The position numbers were made by a program, and so were the translations under genes. From NCBI GenBank assembly GCA_964035015.1, contig OZ036002.1, positions 3,583,877 to 3,647,876 of the forward strand: a DNA stretch of 64,000 nt. The letters are read 5' to 3'. Under the pieces are notes generated by a model, which saw nothing but the letters and a program-made list of their open reading frames with translations, had not been told where the DNA came from and did no database searches. This DNA is from Corallium rubrum. Its lineage: Eukaryota > Cnidaria > Anthozoa > Scleralcyonacea > Coralliidae. Every line of letters begins with the position of its first letter. The first letter of the stretch is position 1. Positions 35,101 through 64,000 of this stretch are shown piece by piece.

Positions 35101-38100
35101 CACAATATTGCTGAATCATAGTTTTCGCCTCTGGTTTTCGCTTTAAATGATTGGATTTTTAACGAAAACCAGCTAAATTTTTGTGACATGTACCTGTCGC
35201 TATGGGAGAACTTAAAAGTGGCTGTATGAAAATCAAGTGGGTCCCACTTGAAATGGCCGCCGCTAATTTATTCCGACTTCACAGCGAGCACCGGATGCTC
35301 TATCCAGTATAATGAGTCTATTATTTGAGATCAGTGGGAAAATCCTACAGCTTAGTTGCTGAACTGTGATTGGACAATTTTGATAGCTAGCTTGATTTCC
35401 ATTGGCTGAAGCAGGTTTGCGATTACAGCTAGCAAGAGTGCGATTAATGCTCAAATCGCACTCCTCTAAATGAAATTGCAGTATTTGGGCCTGATTACAG
35501 AAGGATATATAATTAACGATATAATTGCACTCCTCTTAGCCAATCAGATTGCAGTAATTTTGTCATGCATATAATAAGAATACAAAAAAAGAGAAATAGG
35601 TATCTTTATTCAAATATTCTGAACAATAAAATGTGTTGGAACATCACTGCTGGTTTTCTTTAAAGCTGTTTATCTAAAAACACGACAAATAAAAGCCGAA
35701 CTGGTGTAAACAAGAAGGCCAAGAAGCTACACGAAAAAGTTAACAGGTAGGGTAAACAGCATACTCCGAAGACAAAAACAACGCTCGAAACTTAAAAATA
35801 AAATGAACCAATAGCCATGTAATAAATTGCTCATTAACCTCGTTTGCTCGGTCTGTACTGGAAAGTACTTGCCCTCGGTTTTATCGCACAAACCTCGCTC
35901 CTTCGTCGCTCGGTCCGTACGAAAACCTCAGGCAAATACTTTACCGTACAGACCTCGCACTCGGTTAATAAGTCTTTAATATCACCAAGTCCCTCTACTA
36001 TATTGTGTTCACTTGAATTTAAGACAGTTTATTTGGAATGATCTTAATAGGTCTAAAGAAGTATCTGGAAGAAGTCAACTTCGCCACGTTGGCCATTAGC
36101 GGCGATGCCAGACGTTGGAGATGTGGCGACTGACACCACACACAAGCGAGACTACAAAGCAAAGTTGTTGAGCGACAAGCTGGTCTAAACAACACCAGAG
36201 CAAGAACTCGCAGTCTACATATCTCAACCAGTGATTCTCGTCAGATTTCAAGACACCGAACTGACCGAAGTGAAGTCTCAGATTTTTGGGGTATTAAGGG
36301 ACCGTTCTTTATTTGTCGGAGGGAGGGGGGGGGGGGGGGGTGAGAAATTGCCAAACTTTACTTTTTTTATCAGGTACCCCCAAGCAAAGTTTGTTTTTAT
36401 TTGACATAATTTCAGTAACCCCCCCCCCCCCCTTCAAATCCTGACATTAATCTTAAAACTAAGCCCACCCACCCTACCTATAAAACCTCAAAATTCAACC
36501 CCGTTAACCCTAACTTTCTCCTTAATCTCAATCATAATTATTACTCTAACACCTTAAACCTCAAATTATTAACCATTCTCCACTACTATTCACCAACACA
36601 ATACACCAAGGATGGTAAGTCACAACCAGGATCTAAATACCTGAGCCTTTATTTGGTTTACTTTTGTTTTACATTTTACAAAACAACACAAAATAATTCC
36701 AATTAAAGGCTTTTCTGGATGATTTTCCCAATAAGAAATGTTTGTTTGTATAATAATATTGATCATCAAAGACTCTTATCCTTGTTTAATACAAAAACTT
36801 CATGCCCCCCCTTAAGAACTTATAAATTATTTCAGGGTCTCCCCAAAAGAAGTGGCAAGTAGGTCACCCTATTTTCTCACCCATTCCCCCCCCCCCCTCC
36901 AATAAATAATGAACGGTCCGCTTTCCTCCATCCATCTGTTTCGTATCTTCGGTATTTGGGGAACATCGCGTTGGTTTACGTCGTTGCAAACTCTTTCCTG
37001 GTAACATTATTCGTCTGGAATTGATTAAATTTGTTTATTAAAATGTTGTAAAGCCACCTATCGCTGTCCTTTGTAGTGGCCGTTTTGGGGCGACTTATTT
37101 AGCTATTGAAAACGAAGGCCCTTCGTCAGAGAGAATCGTGTTCTTCGGGAGAAAAGGGCCTTCCCTTAGCCTGCGTAGCAGCCGGTTTTTTAGGGGAGGA
37201 AGCGGGCGGGCGGTTTCAGTCCCGCCCGCCCCTTCCTCCTCTAAAAAACCGGCTGCTACGCAGGCTAGCCTTCGCTCGAAACCTGCTCGAAACGTTAGAC
37301 TCCTGCGTTCCCTGTTTCGGCAAGTATATCCAACCAACAATATTTCGATTTGTGTTTCAACAACACTGCCCACGCAGCACACTACCTTTATTTCATTATT
37401 TAGCTACTAGAAATACATGAATGCAACAACCCCTCGCCCGCTTTTATTAAATGCTTTTTTGAAACACCCCCAAATCGTCAAAGCCCATGAGTATTTATAA
37501 TAAAAGGTGCAATGCAAATGAAAAACATCATACATTTAAGCTTTATATAAAGGTATTGTTTTACTTTCAAGTTAGCTTTAGTTAAGCTGATTTATGGTTT
37601 GGAGGAGCAAAGGGAAAGCACGAAAACGTGAAGCTGTATATTGTTTAGCTTAATAAGCGAAAACATGAAAACAACAAAAATCCTACCGTTAACTTTAAAA
37701 TAATTTGACATTTTGACCACGGAGTTACTACAAACACTGCAATTCAGTTCGAGTTTTTGCTTACCATATGGCGTTTGGTTTCTTCAAGTTCTCTTGTTTC
37801 TCTTCAAGATATATTAAACGGGTTGTTTGTATCCTTCTTTTCTTCGTGCTCCATTTCGTTTCCGAAAGTAAAACACTATTTGCTTGAGAGTTTATACTTT
37901 ATAGTTTTCTTCGTCGCTAGTCACCAGTGCCAAACAATTCTTACCGCGTGACACCGTACCAAACATATATATATATAAATAAACCAGAGGAGGTTGGACA
38001 AGTCACGCAAAGCATCATGGTCCTAACGCTAAAATCGATTCCATTTTGCATCTGACCGCAGACGAGGAATGAACTCTCCTCTGTGGATGAGATGCACAAA

Positions 38101-38820
38101 AACTGTTGAAAACTCGTCACAGTTGATCCAGAATTTATAAATCTGATGGGCAGGAAAATACGAGAACAATCCGTGACGATCATTGATCAGATTGTGCTTT
38201 ATTTGGCGTATATTCATGACAATGGCGGATGGGCATTCAAGATAGTTTTCAAGGACTACTCAATCCTTCGGATTCGACGCATTTTATGTTACAAATATTG
38301 GACCAAATCAGAAATGAATTTAGATATTTACAATGGATGATTTGGTTGTGTGGTGCAACGTGTGATTCGTTACAACTGGAGAAAAGCGTGAGGTGAGATT
38401 TGAGAAATCAACATTATTTGTTGTTTAGTGGTTTATGATTTCCCTCTTCCTTCATACTTTAGCTTACTTGTATCCCAAATTTTATAAAATTGTGAATAAA
38501 GCTAGCCTAAAATTTATCATTCAATAACTATCTGTATTTTTCTTTGTATTAAGGTGAATTCAAAATCCAAAATCGAGATAATTTATTGAATTGCCTCCAG
38601 AATCTATTGATAAACTTGGTATATAACTGGCCAAATGTTCAAATATTCCTATTTTATCAAATAAAGTGTATAGTATTTCCTGTATCCTAAATATATATGT
38701 AAATAAGGAACTTGAATAAAATTAAAATGTTGCTCAATATTGATCTTACATTTTTGCAGTCAAGCACCACCACCCCCTGCCAAGAAAACATCAACTTTAG
38801 AGAGGGCATCAGAAAAGTGA
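14506..38820 (+). CDS. lark/RBM4-like RNA-binding protein (RRM + CCHC knuckle), 7 exons
   Basis: Exons are 14506-14778, 16908-16991, 18494-18564, 18758-18784, 20497-20730, 24255-24290 and 38760-38820; the joined frame is 786 nt with one terminal stop, giving 261 residues. Residues 1-50 are acidic and then Ser/Arg-rich. The RRM spans about 54-122 with RNP2 LYIGNL (55-60) and RNP1 RNFAFVHF (86-93, split between exons 1 and 2). A CCHC knuckle (C134, C137, H142, C147; CGKEGHW) follows, then an Arg/Tyr/Ser/Gly-rich tail. RRM plus CGKEGHW is the arrangement of lark/RBM4, although RBM4 has two RRMs; SRSF7-type SR proteins are the alternative. A role in nuclear splicing or mRNA control is inferred from the family. 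The last intron (14.5 kb) could hide an extra exon, but the phases join without one. Confidence 0.8.
14779..16907 (+). other. Intron 1 of the RNA-binding protein gene
   Basis: No convincing coding or RNA gene is present. 16080-16170 has G-rich and C-rich runs (CAGGGGGCTG repeated). The ORFs in this stretch are random. Confidence 0.6.
16908..16991 (+). CDS. RNA-binding protein gene, exon 2
   Basis: 28 codons between CTTTTAG and GTATAG, in phase 0 at both ends. It completes RNP1 (..FVHF) and the RRM ([17 protein letters not shown]..). Confidence 0.85.
16992..18493 (+). other. Intron 2 of the RNA-binding protein gene
   Basis: AT-rich sequence with no recognisable gene or complete repeat. Confidence 0.5.
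18494..18564 (+). CDS. RNA-binding protein gene, exon 3 (zinc knuckle, first part)
   Basis: Acceptor TTCATTCAG, donor GTAAGA, ends in phase 2 within the Trp codon of CGKEGHW. It carries C134, C137 and H142. Confidence 0.85.
18758..18784 (+). CDS. RNA-binding protein gene, exon 4 (27-nt microexon)
   Basis: Acceptor TTTTTATAG, donor GTTAGT. It supplies the last zinc-knuckle Cys (ARDCPRRR). Without it the knuckle would be incomplete, so inclusion should be constitutive. Confidence 0.8.
19257..20432 (-). mobile_element. hAT element 1 (deletion derivative) in an intron
   Basis: The ends TAGGCTGGGGTGG / CCGCCCCAGCCTA are flanked by the exact 8-bp duplication TGTACTGG (19249-19256 and 20433-20440). 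Subterminal regions are rich in CCGAAAAACCGG-type motifs. It carries one intact minus-strand ORF (19476-20078). It belongs to the same family as the elements at 23237 and 46058. Confidence 0.85.
19476..20078 (-). CDS. hAT-derived protein: BED finger fused to dimerisation domain, no catalytic core
   Basis: An intact 200-codon ORF inside hAT element 1. Residues about 5-47 are a BED-type zinc finger (SVWKFF, C-x2-C, then H-x5-H at [10 protein letters not shown]). Residues about 135-200 are the hAT C-terminal dimerisation region (DPLKWW.....[22 protein letters not shown], ending MLTFLAENL). hAT transposases are usually 600-700 residues with a catalytic RNase-H-like core between these parts; here the core is gone and the frame is kept. 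It could bind element ends and dimerise but not cut. Whether it is expressed, and from which promoter inside the host intron, cannot be seen. Loss of the core by deletion with chance frame retention is the simple explanation. Confidence 0.75.
   Translation of the reverse strand: MSETTSSVWKFFKKANDDSSICQICMRTAKNKGGNTSNLAMHLRRNHPMQYATINPKRKVNSQASKETDETVGFPSSSQPTIKSAFYKTTPFESSNQRYQAITDAIMQFLCKDNVAFNAVFKRYQTYPVIDGDEDPLKWWQRNEVDFPLLCQLARKYLAIQASSSPSERLFSKAGLVSTPSRAQLKPEKVDMLTFLAENL
20497..20730 (+). CDS. RNA-binding protein gene, exon 5 (Tyr/Arg/Ser-rich tail)
   Basis: The acceptor is a tandem CAGCAG ending at 20496 or 20499; both keep the frame and differ by one Ser. It encodes repeated Tyr/Gly/Ser/Arg ([13 protein letters not shown].., [17 protein letters not shown]) and ends ..RSRSPPR. 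The donor is GTATTA in phase 2. Reading through it reaches a stop at 20798-20800 after unrelated residues, so the splice is favoured. Confidence 0.8.
20866..21105. mobile_element. MITE related to 12165-12848
   Basis: The ends AGTTTCAGGGTGTTG and CAACACCCTGAAACT are inverted. It is shorter than the 12-kb copy because it lacks the nested foldback. Confidence 0.6.
21108..21375. repeat. Foldback element
   Basis: Arms of about 120 bp starting TAATCTTTGGGTTCTCCTGA pair with the complementary end at 21355-21375. The centre is near 21240. No ORF. Confidence 0.75.
22393..22503 (+). repeat. 31-bp minisatellite, 3.5 copies
   Basis: Units of AGAATACTAATGAAC(A/C/T)TACAATTTTATATAA in tandem. Confidence 0.8.
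23237..24002 (-). mobile_element. hAT element 2 (non-autonomous) in an intron
   Basis: The ends TAGGCTGAGGCGG / CCGCCCCAGCCTA are flanked by the exact 8-bp duplication CAAGAGAT (23229-23236 and 24003-24010). The minus strand keeps a fragment of transposase, including ..[18 protein letters not shown].. , and then a deletion that throws the dimerisation segment ([15 protein letters not shown]) into another frame. The deletion joint ([13 protein letters not shown]) is shared with element 3 at 46058, so both descend from one defective master copy. Confidence 0.85.
23420..23819 (-). pseudogene. hAT transposase remnant in element 2
   Basis: Two overlapping minus-strand frames hold pieces of the C-terminal half of a hAT transposase, with an internal deletion and frameshift near 23585. 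It is not functional as read. Confidence 0.7.
24255..24290 (+). CDS. RNA-binding protein gene, exon 6 (36 nt)
   Basis: Acceptor CTTTACAG, donor GTAAGC, phase 2 in and out. It encodes [11 protein letters not shown] and fits the Tyr-rich tail. Confidence 0.75.
25606..25771. repeat. Foldback element
   Basis: Arms starting AGCCTAGTTCTCATATGTCG and ending with the complement AACTAGGCT pair over about 70 bp, with a perfect inner hairpin around 25688 (AAAGAACAATGCAGAAA). Confidence 0.75.
25815..26062. repeat. Palindrome containing a tRNA-like sequence
   Basis: Outer arms (GTTAGTTGTTTGCTGTACAAG and complement) enclose a minus-strand tRNA-like head with an A box TGGCTCAATGG and a B box GGGATCGAGTCCC at about 25880-25950. 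The B-box half is repeated in inverted orientation at 25960-25990. It is best read as a SINE-derived foldback and not a working tRNA gene. Confidence 0.6.
26320..26673. mobile_element. hAT-type MITE (CACTGATCTCAAATAAT), copy 1
   Basis: 354 bp with terminal inverted repeats of about 40 bp. Flanked by the exact 8-bp duplication AGTGCATA (26312-26319 and 26674-26681). Highly similar to the copy at 34982-35336. Confidence 0.85.
26703..26785. repeat. Hairpin with CGAGGCGAAGCCGAG apex
   Basis: GTGTTTTATCAGATATAAA pairs with its complement; the apex is the GC-rich palindrome GAGGCGAAGCCGAG. The same apex recurs in unrelated hairpins at 27975, 29075 and 30245. Confidence 0.75.
27412..27792. repeat. 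TA/TATG microsatellite
   Basis: About 70 bp of pure TA followed by TATATATG variants. All Tyr/Ile ORFs here are artefacts. Confidence 0.95.
27972..28538 (-). mobile_element. Insertion with hairpin and Crypton-type fragment
   Basis: 27975-28125 is a foldback (CTTATTGACTGGGACC with complement, apex CGAGGCGAAGCCGAG). A second inverted pair, ATTATATACCAAGTGTCAAAG at 28123 and its complement near 28538, encloses the coding fragment 28171-28386. The order suggests a non-autonomous element. Confidence 0.5.
28171..28386 (-). CDS. N-terminal fragment of a Crypton-type tyrosine recombinase
   Basis: 71 codons from an ATG to a stop. The pattern ([32 protein letters not shown]) matches the N-terminal helical part that precedes the catalytic domain in Crypton/KIAA1958-like tyrosine recombinases, as I know that family. 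The catalytic Arg...His-x-x-Arg...Tyr part is absent. The intact short frame could be a peptide that survived by chance. The family call is by pattern and not by database match. Confidence 0.45.
   Translation of the reverse strand: MAQKQRFASRSSDEIDNLLKDKDLTSTKKVTKQAVKILRELCIEKGLAAEFENLTKVQLNELLRQFSYLLQ
29065..29215. repeat. Hairpin with TCGACTTCGTCTCGG apex
   Basis: Arms AATGTCTGCTCCCTCGG.. and complement pair over about 60 bp with few mismatches. Confidence 0.75.
30245..30350. repeat. Hairpin with CGAGCCGAAGGCGAG apex
   Basis: GTGTTGTATTGAATATATAATC pairs with its complement after the GC-rich apex. Confidence 0.7.
30395..30475. repeat. Short inverted repeat
   Basis: ATGCTAATTAGT..CACTAGTGGTTGTA is followed by an inverted ACTAATTAGCA. 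TCCACTAGTGGTTGT is also repeated directly. Confidence 0.5.
30617..30695 (-). repeat. tRNA-derived SINE head
   Basis: On the minus strand, CTTAGTAGTTCAATAG resembles an A box and GGTTGTGGGTTCGAGTTACGC contains a B box (GGGTTCGAGTT). Spacing is that of a tRNA internal promoter. A partial relative with GTGCGTTCGAGTCCCG lies at 31285-31305 on the + strand. Confidence 0.5.
32029..32101. repeat. (AT)n microsatellite
   Basis: About 70 bp of AT repeat, directly beside the palindrome that follows. Confidence 0.9.
32102..32235. repeat. Palindrome
   Basis: TTAGATGTTTTGGTG..GTAGTATCGC pairs with the complementary end; the centre is GAGCCCACAGGGCTC at about 32162. Confidence 0.75.
32555..32940. repeat. 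Dispersed repeat with TGTTACACGGTGCAA modules
   Basis: TGTTACAC(G)GTGCAA-type words occur at least four times, interspersed with TTGTCTCGCAA and its complement. It is likely a decayed MITE cluster. Confidence 0.5.
33405..33475. repeat. Short hairpin
   Basis: TGAATTTATAATTAAGAAAT pairs with its complement across an apex containing AATAAACGG and CCGTTTATT. Confidence 0.65.
33510..33670 (+). mobile_element. Left part of a split element (CCGGTCCGTACGC family)
   Basis: Nearly identical to 53029-53180. The same element resumes at 35578, so about 1.9 kb (33671-35577) was inserted into it. In the intact copy at 53029 these parts are contiguous. Confidence 0.65.
33685..33790. repeat. Hairpin (TTTTCAAATATCAC arms)
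   Basis: GCAATTAATGATTTTACACTA and the downstream complement pair around a centre near 33737. Confidence 0.65.
34250..34430. repeat. Hairpin with CGCGAAGCGGGAGG apex
   Basis: ATTAATGGGTAATAGAAC-type arms pair across about 170 bp with an inner GTGCTATTAATGGCAAAATC stem. Confidence 0.6.
34982..35336. mobile_element. hAT-type MITE (CACTGATCTCAAATAAT), copy 2
   Basis: 355 bp, flanked by the exact 8-bp duplication GGAAAATC (34974-34981 and 35337-35344). Highly similar to 26320-26673, with a different target site, which proves independent insertion. Confidence 0.85.
35578..35980 (+). mobile_element. Right part of the split element
   Basis: Matches 53180-53580. It ends with a hairpin built from CTCGGTCTGTACTGGAAAGT and complement, with a CTCGCTCCTTCGTCGCTCGG apex. 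Confidence 0.6.
37095..37345. repeat. Penelope-type terminal remnants interrupted by a perfect hairpin
   Basis: GAAGGCCCTTCGTCAGAGAG and CTTCGCTCGAAAC..GCTCGAAACGTTAGAC pieces surround a hairpin at 37169-37268 whose arms (AGCCTGCGTAGCAGCCGG and complement) pair over about 45 bp. Confidence 0.55.
38760..38820 (+). CDS. RNA-binding protein gene, terminal coding exon 7
   Basis: Acceptor TTTTTGCAG ending at 38759. The first base completes the split Arg codon. It encodes [19 protein letters not shown] and the stop TGA at 38818-38820. The link over a 14.5-kb intron rests on phase and on the basic/Pro-rich composition, so it is less certain than the other exons. Confidence 0.6.
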
Positions 38821-39421
38821 ATGGGTAATCAAACTATAAGACAGACAAAGTCCAGCCCAAGGGTGTCTGTCTTAGACAGAGTTCACTGTCTATCAGTATG
38901 TACATGCAGTAGCACTCAAAGGCAAAGGGATGAATAATATCCAGGCACTTAATTAGGCTTTGAGATACAGCATTTGAATTGTATACTATGTGAGATAATA
39001 CCTCTGTTAAAATTTTATTAGTTATATCCACAATTATGCATTGTTATGTAATTATACAACTGATAACATGCAAAATATTAAACTACATATTTGAATGTTA
39101 TTTGGCAAAAGAGCATCCATCAATTTATAATCATAAAAATCCTGTTCAGATTGGTGCTTGTGCCCAGGCAAGTTATTCCAACACTGACATCTGTGCTGTA
39201 TCTCTTCACTTCCTGTAAAAAATAGGAAGTGAGATGGAATTATTAACCCTTTCATGTCTTAAAGTTGACTGTATAGCCAATGCCTAACTATTGTATTCAC
39301 TTCATGGGTGTACAAATCAAAGGGTGGACACAAGGGCCAATGCCCCCCCCCCCCCCCCCCCCACACACACACACTTGGCTAAAGTCCTATAATAAATATT
39401 TGTATACTAAAAAACAATACG

Positions 39422-39456
<35 letters not shown>

Positions 39457-40440
39457 ATTAGCAAAAAAAAAATTAATACTACAACTATAATATATTATTC
39501 ACAATAACAATAACCAACAACAATAAACTACAAATAATTACCGACACATCAATTTTAATAATCATATGCTGCCATGGAACACAATGTTATTTAATATATA
39601 AAAAAATATCTATACATATCAGGCCTGTATACATATATAGCAGATCTTTAAGAAAGTTCAGTACATTCTGCAATAATATTTACAGAATATATGTAGGCCT
39701 GATATGTACATATTTTTCCAGCATGATGGTGTTTTAATACAGCGAGGTCAAGCGTTTTGCACCATAAAAACAGACAAATACCAAATTTTACTCTTTAATA
39801 ATTGTCCACCACTCATTCTACACTTACTCTAAAGAATAAAGCTCGAAATATTAGGAAACTTCCAAAATTCTTGAGAAAAAAACAAGGCTTTAGTGGCGAA
39901 ATAGCCTGTAAAGGCCCTCTTAAATTTATTAGGCGCCATCTTAGCAAATGCCGAAATACCATGGTCGATTCAAAGGCGAATATCTCGAAAACGGTTGAGA
40001 GGTCACCGGGGGTCGTCTGGATAGAATCCAAGATTAGACATTCGTTCAACTTATTACGCAAAAATTAGAGAATTCGAACCATGGGAATTCGAGATTTTTT
40101 GCTTTGAATATTGTTGACAAACCGGAAGTCGGGTCTTCGCTTAGGGCGACGCGACCTACATAAACCATCAAAATAAAGTAGAAAAATACATTTACCTTGC
40201 AAAATCCTGCAGATATGGATAGTCCAACAATATATCAAACGATATCGCTGCTTTTTTAAAGAAAAAAATGAATGACAATAGCGTAATATTCGGTATTCTA
40301 AGTCCAATGCAAAATTTTCAGCCGATCAAACGATTGAGAAAATAAGCCATTTCATTGGTCGAGATATTCACGTGGTACTTGTCCAACCACCTCTGTAAAT
40401 AAACTATTTCACAGATTTCGTCTCCCTCGCTTTTTTTACA
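38821..40440. other. 3' UTR and intergenic stretch
   Basis: The 3' end of the RNA-binding gene is not clear; no single polyA signal stands out. 39340-39362 is a C run and 39421-39456 a (CAA)n tract. 39590-39720 holds an inverted pair around ATATGTAGGCCTGATATGTA. No gene is seen. Confidence 0.4.
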
Positions 40441-40540
40441 CGCGTGTAAAATGGACTCCACGCGTGTCGAGATTAGCACCCTCACCGGGCTCCGGGCCTT
40501 CGGCCCTCCGCCCGGCTCGACGAGGGGGGAAGGGAAGGGA

Positions 40541-40970
<430 letters not shown>

Positions 40971-41578
40971 GGAAGTAAGAGAAAGAACGGAGGAAAGGAA
41001 GAAGGGAGGAAGGAGGAAAGGAGGAAGGAAGAAAGAAAAAGAATCAATGATTGAGAAGGAAAAAAAGCCATGCAGGAAGGAGGGAAGGCAAAAAAAATAA
41101 ATTGGTATGGGCTGATGATTGGGCAAGACACTGATTTTTTGCTGTACAAGTGTTTTCGATCAGTGGCGATCTGCAGCGGACCGCAGGTCGCTGACTCTAC
41201 TAGTGTTGTCACAGAACAGTATCGGAATAGTTCAGATTTCCGTGAAATTAACTTCCTGTGGTATCTAGCACCCGGGGTTGTTTGGTGGGGGGATATCCAG
41301 ATTTACATCCGGTCGGGCAATCAGAAGTAAAAAGCTGGCAAAGTCATCTGTACTTGTCTTGTGCTGTTTTGGCCGTCTCTTATCAGGCATTTACTTTATT
41401 ATTGTATTTACACTGATCCAGATTGACCACGGATAACCGGGGGAGCACTACAAAAGCCGTGAGCCCTGCCATATTTAAAGAAGCAATCGAATCTTCAGAA
41501 CGAGCAAGCTGACTTGATCACGGAAGTTGGATATTACTGAAGAAGCATTTCAAAGCGTTATTCTGAAGCTTCGTAAAA

Positions 41579-64000
<22,422 letters not shown>

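Larger units (their letters stand above)
24291..38759 (+). other. 14.5-kb intron 6 of the RNA-binding protein gene
   Basis: It is filled with foldbacks, MITEs, microsatellites and element fragments listed separately. I found no host exon that fits phase 2. Stretches 24300-25600, 26800-27400, 29220-30240, 31320-31970, 32950-33400 and 37350-38750 show nothing identifiable. 36300-36900 has long C and G runs. Confidence 0.5.

Noticed and set aside
36050..36300. Possible coding fragment ([18 protein letters not shown]..)
   Set aside because: An in-frame stop comes early and no motif identifies a family; too short to call.

Overview
This window is metazoan nuclear DNA: AT-rich, intron-rich and crowded with transposable-element debris. 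No viral or bacterial gene organisation is visible. The gene families (an Ena/VASP protein, a lark/RBM4-like RNA-binding protein, an ISG12/IFI27-domain protein), the Penelope-like, hAT and Crypton-type remnants and the many short foldback elements suggest an invertebrate. I favour a cnidarian, probably an anthozoan, but this is inference from the overall character and not from a marker gene.

Three host genes are supported, all on the + strand. (1) About 8.7-10.26 kb: a three-exon gene for a 435-residue protein with a hydrophobic ISG12/IFI27 domain between a Gly/Asp/Lys repeat and a collagen-like GKPGND repeat. A decayed paralogous 3' end lies at 1.32-1.86 kb, so this is the remnant of a tandem family. 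(2) 14.5-38.8 kb: a seven-exon gene for a 261-residue protein with one RRM, one CCHC zinc knuckle and a Tyr/Arg/Ser-rich tail. Its last intron is about 14.5 kb and full of mobile elements. (3) 41.6 kb to beyond the right edge: the 5' part of an Ena/VASP gene, giving a complete EVH1 domain, the proline-rich core and the start of EVH2. All exon phases agree over 256 codons.

The rest is repeats. 0-1.3 kb holds an inverted pair of Cys-rich ORF fragments. 4.4-6.4 kb holds Penelope-like 3' ends in head-to-head palindromes with hammerhead-ribozyme-like termini. 12-14.4 kb holds MITEs, one placed 88 bp before the RNA-binding gene's start codon. Three related hAT elements lie in introns (19.3, 23.2 and 46.1 kb), each with an exact 8-bp target duplication; the third carries a nested element with 206-bp satellites. 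25.6-37.3 kb is dense in foldbacks and MITEs. 48.8-49.8 kb is a truncated LINE. 51.0-51.35 kb is a palindrome with a second hammerhead-like motif. 51.7-52.7 kb holds two minisatellites, 58.3-59.3 kb a large inverted-repeat element, 59.3-59.5 kb a polyketide-synthase dehydratase fragment, and 59.5-61.2 kb a 38-bp satellite.

The strongest leads are the two hammerhead-like families at retroelement or palindrome ends, the ISG12/collagen-like fusion, and an intact hAT-derived ORF that keeps the BED finger and dimerisation domain but lacks the catalytic core. The three host genes show no sign of acting together; they are simply neighbours. Exon boundaries were read by eye from GT/AG sites, phase and protein similarity, with no transcript data.
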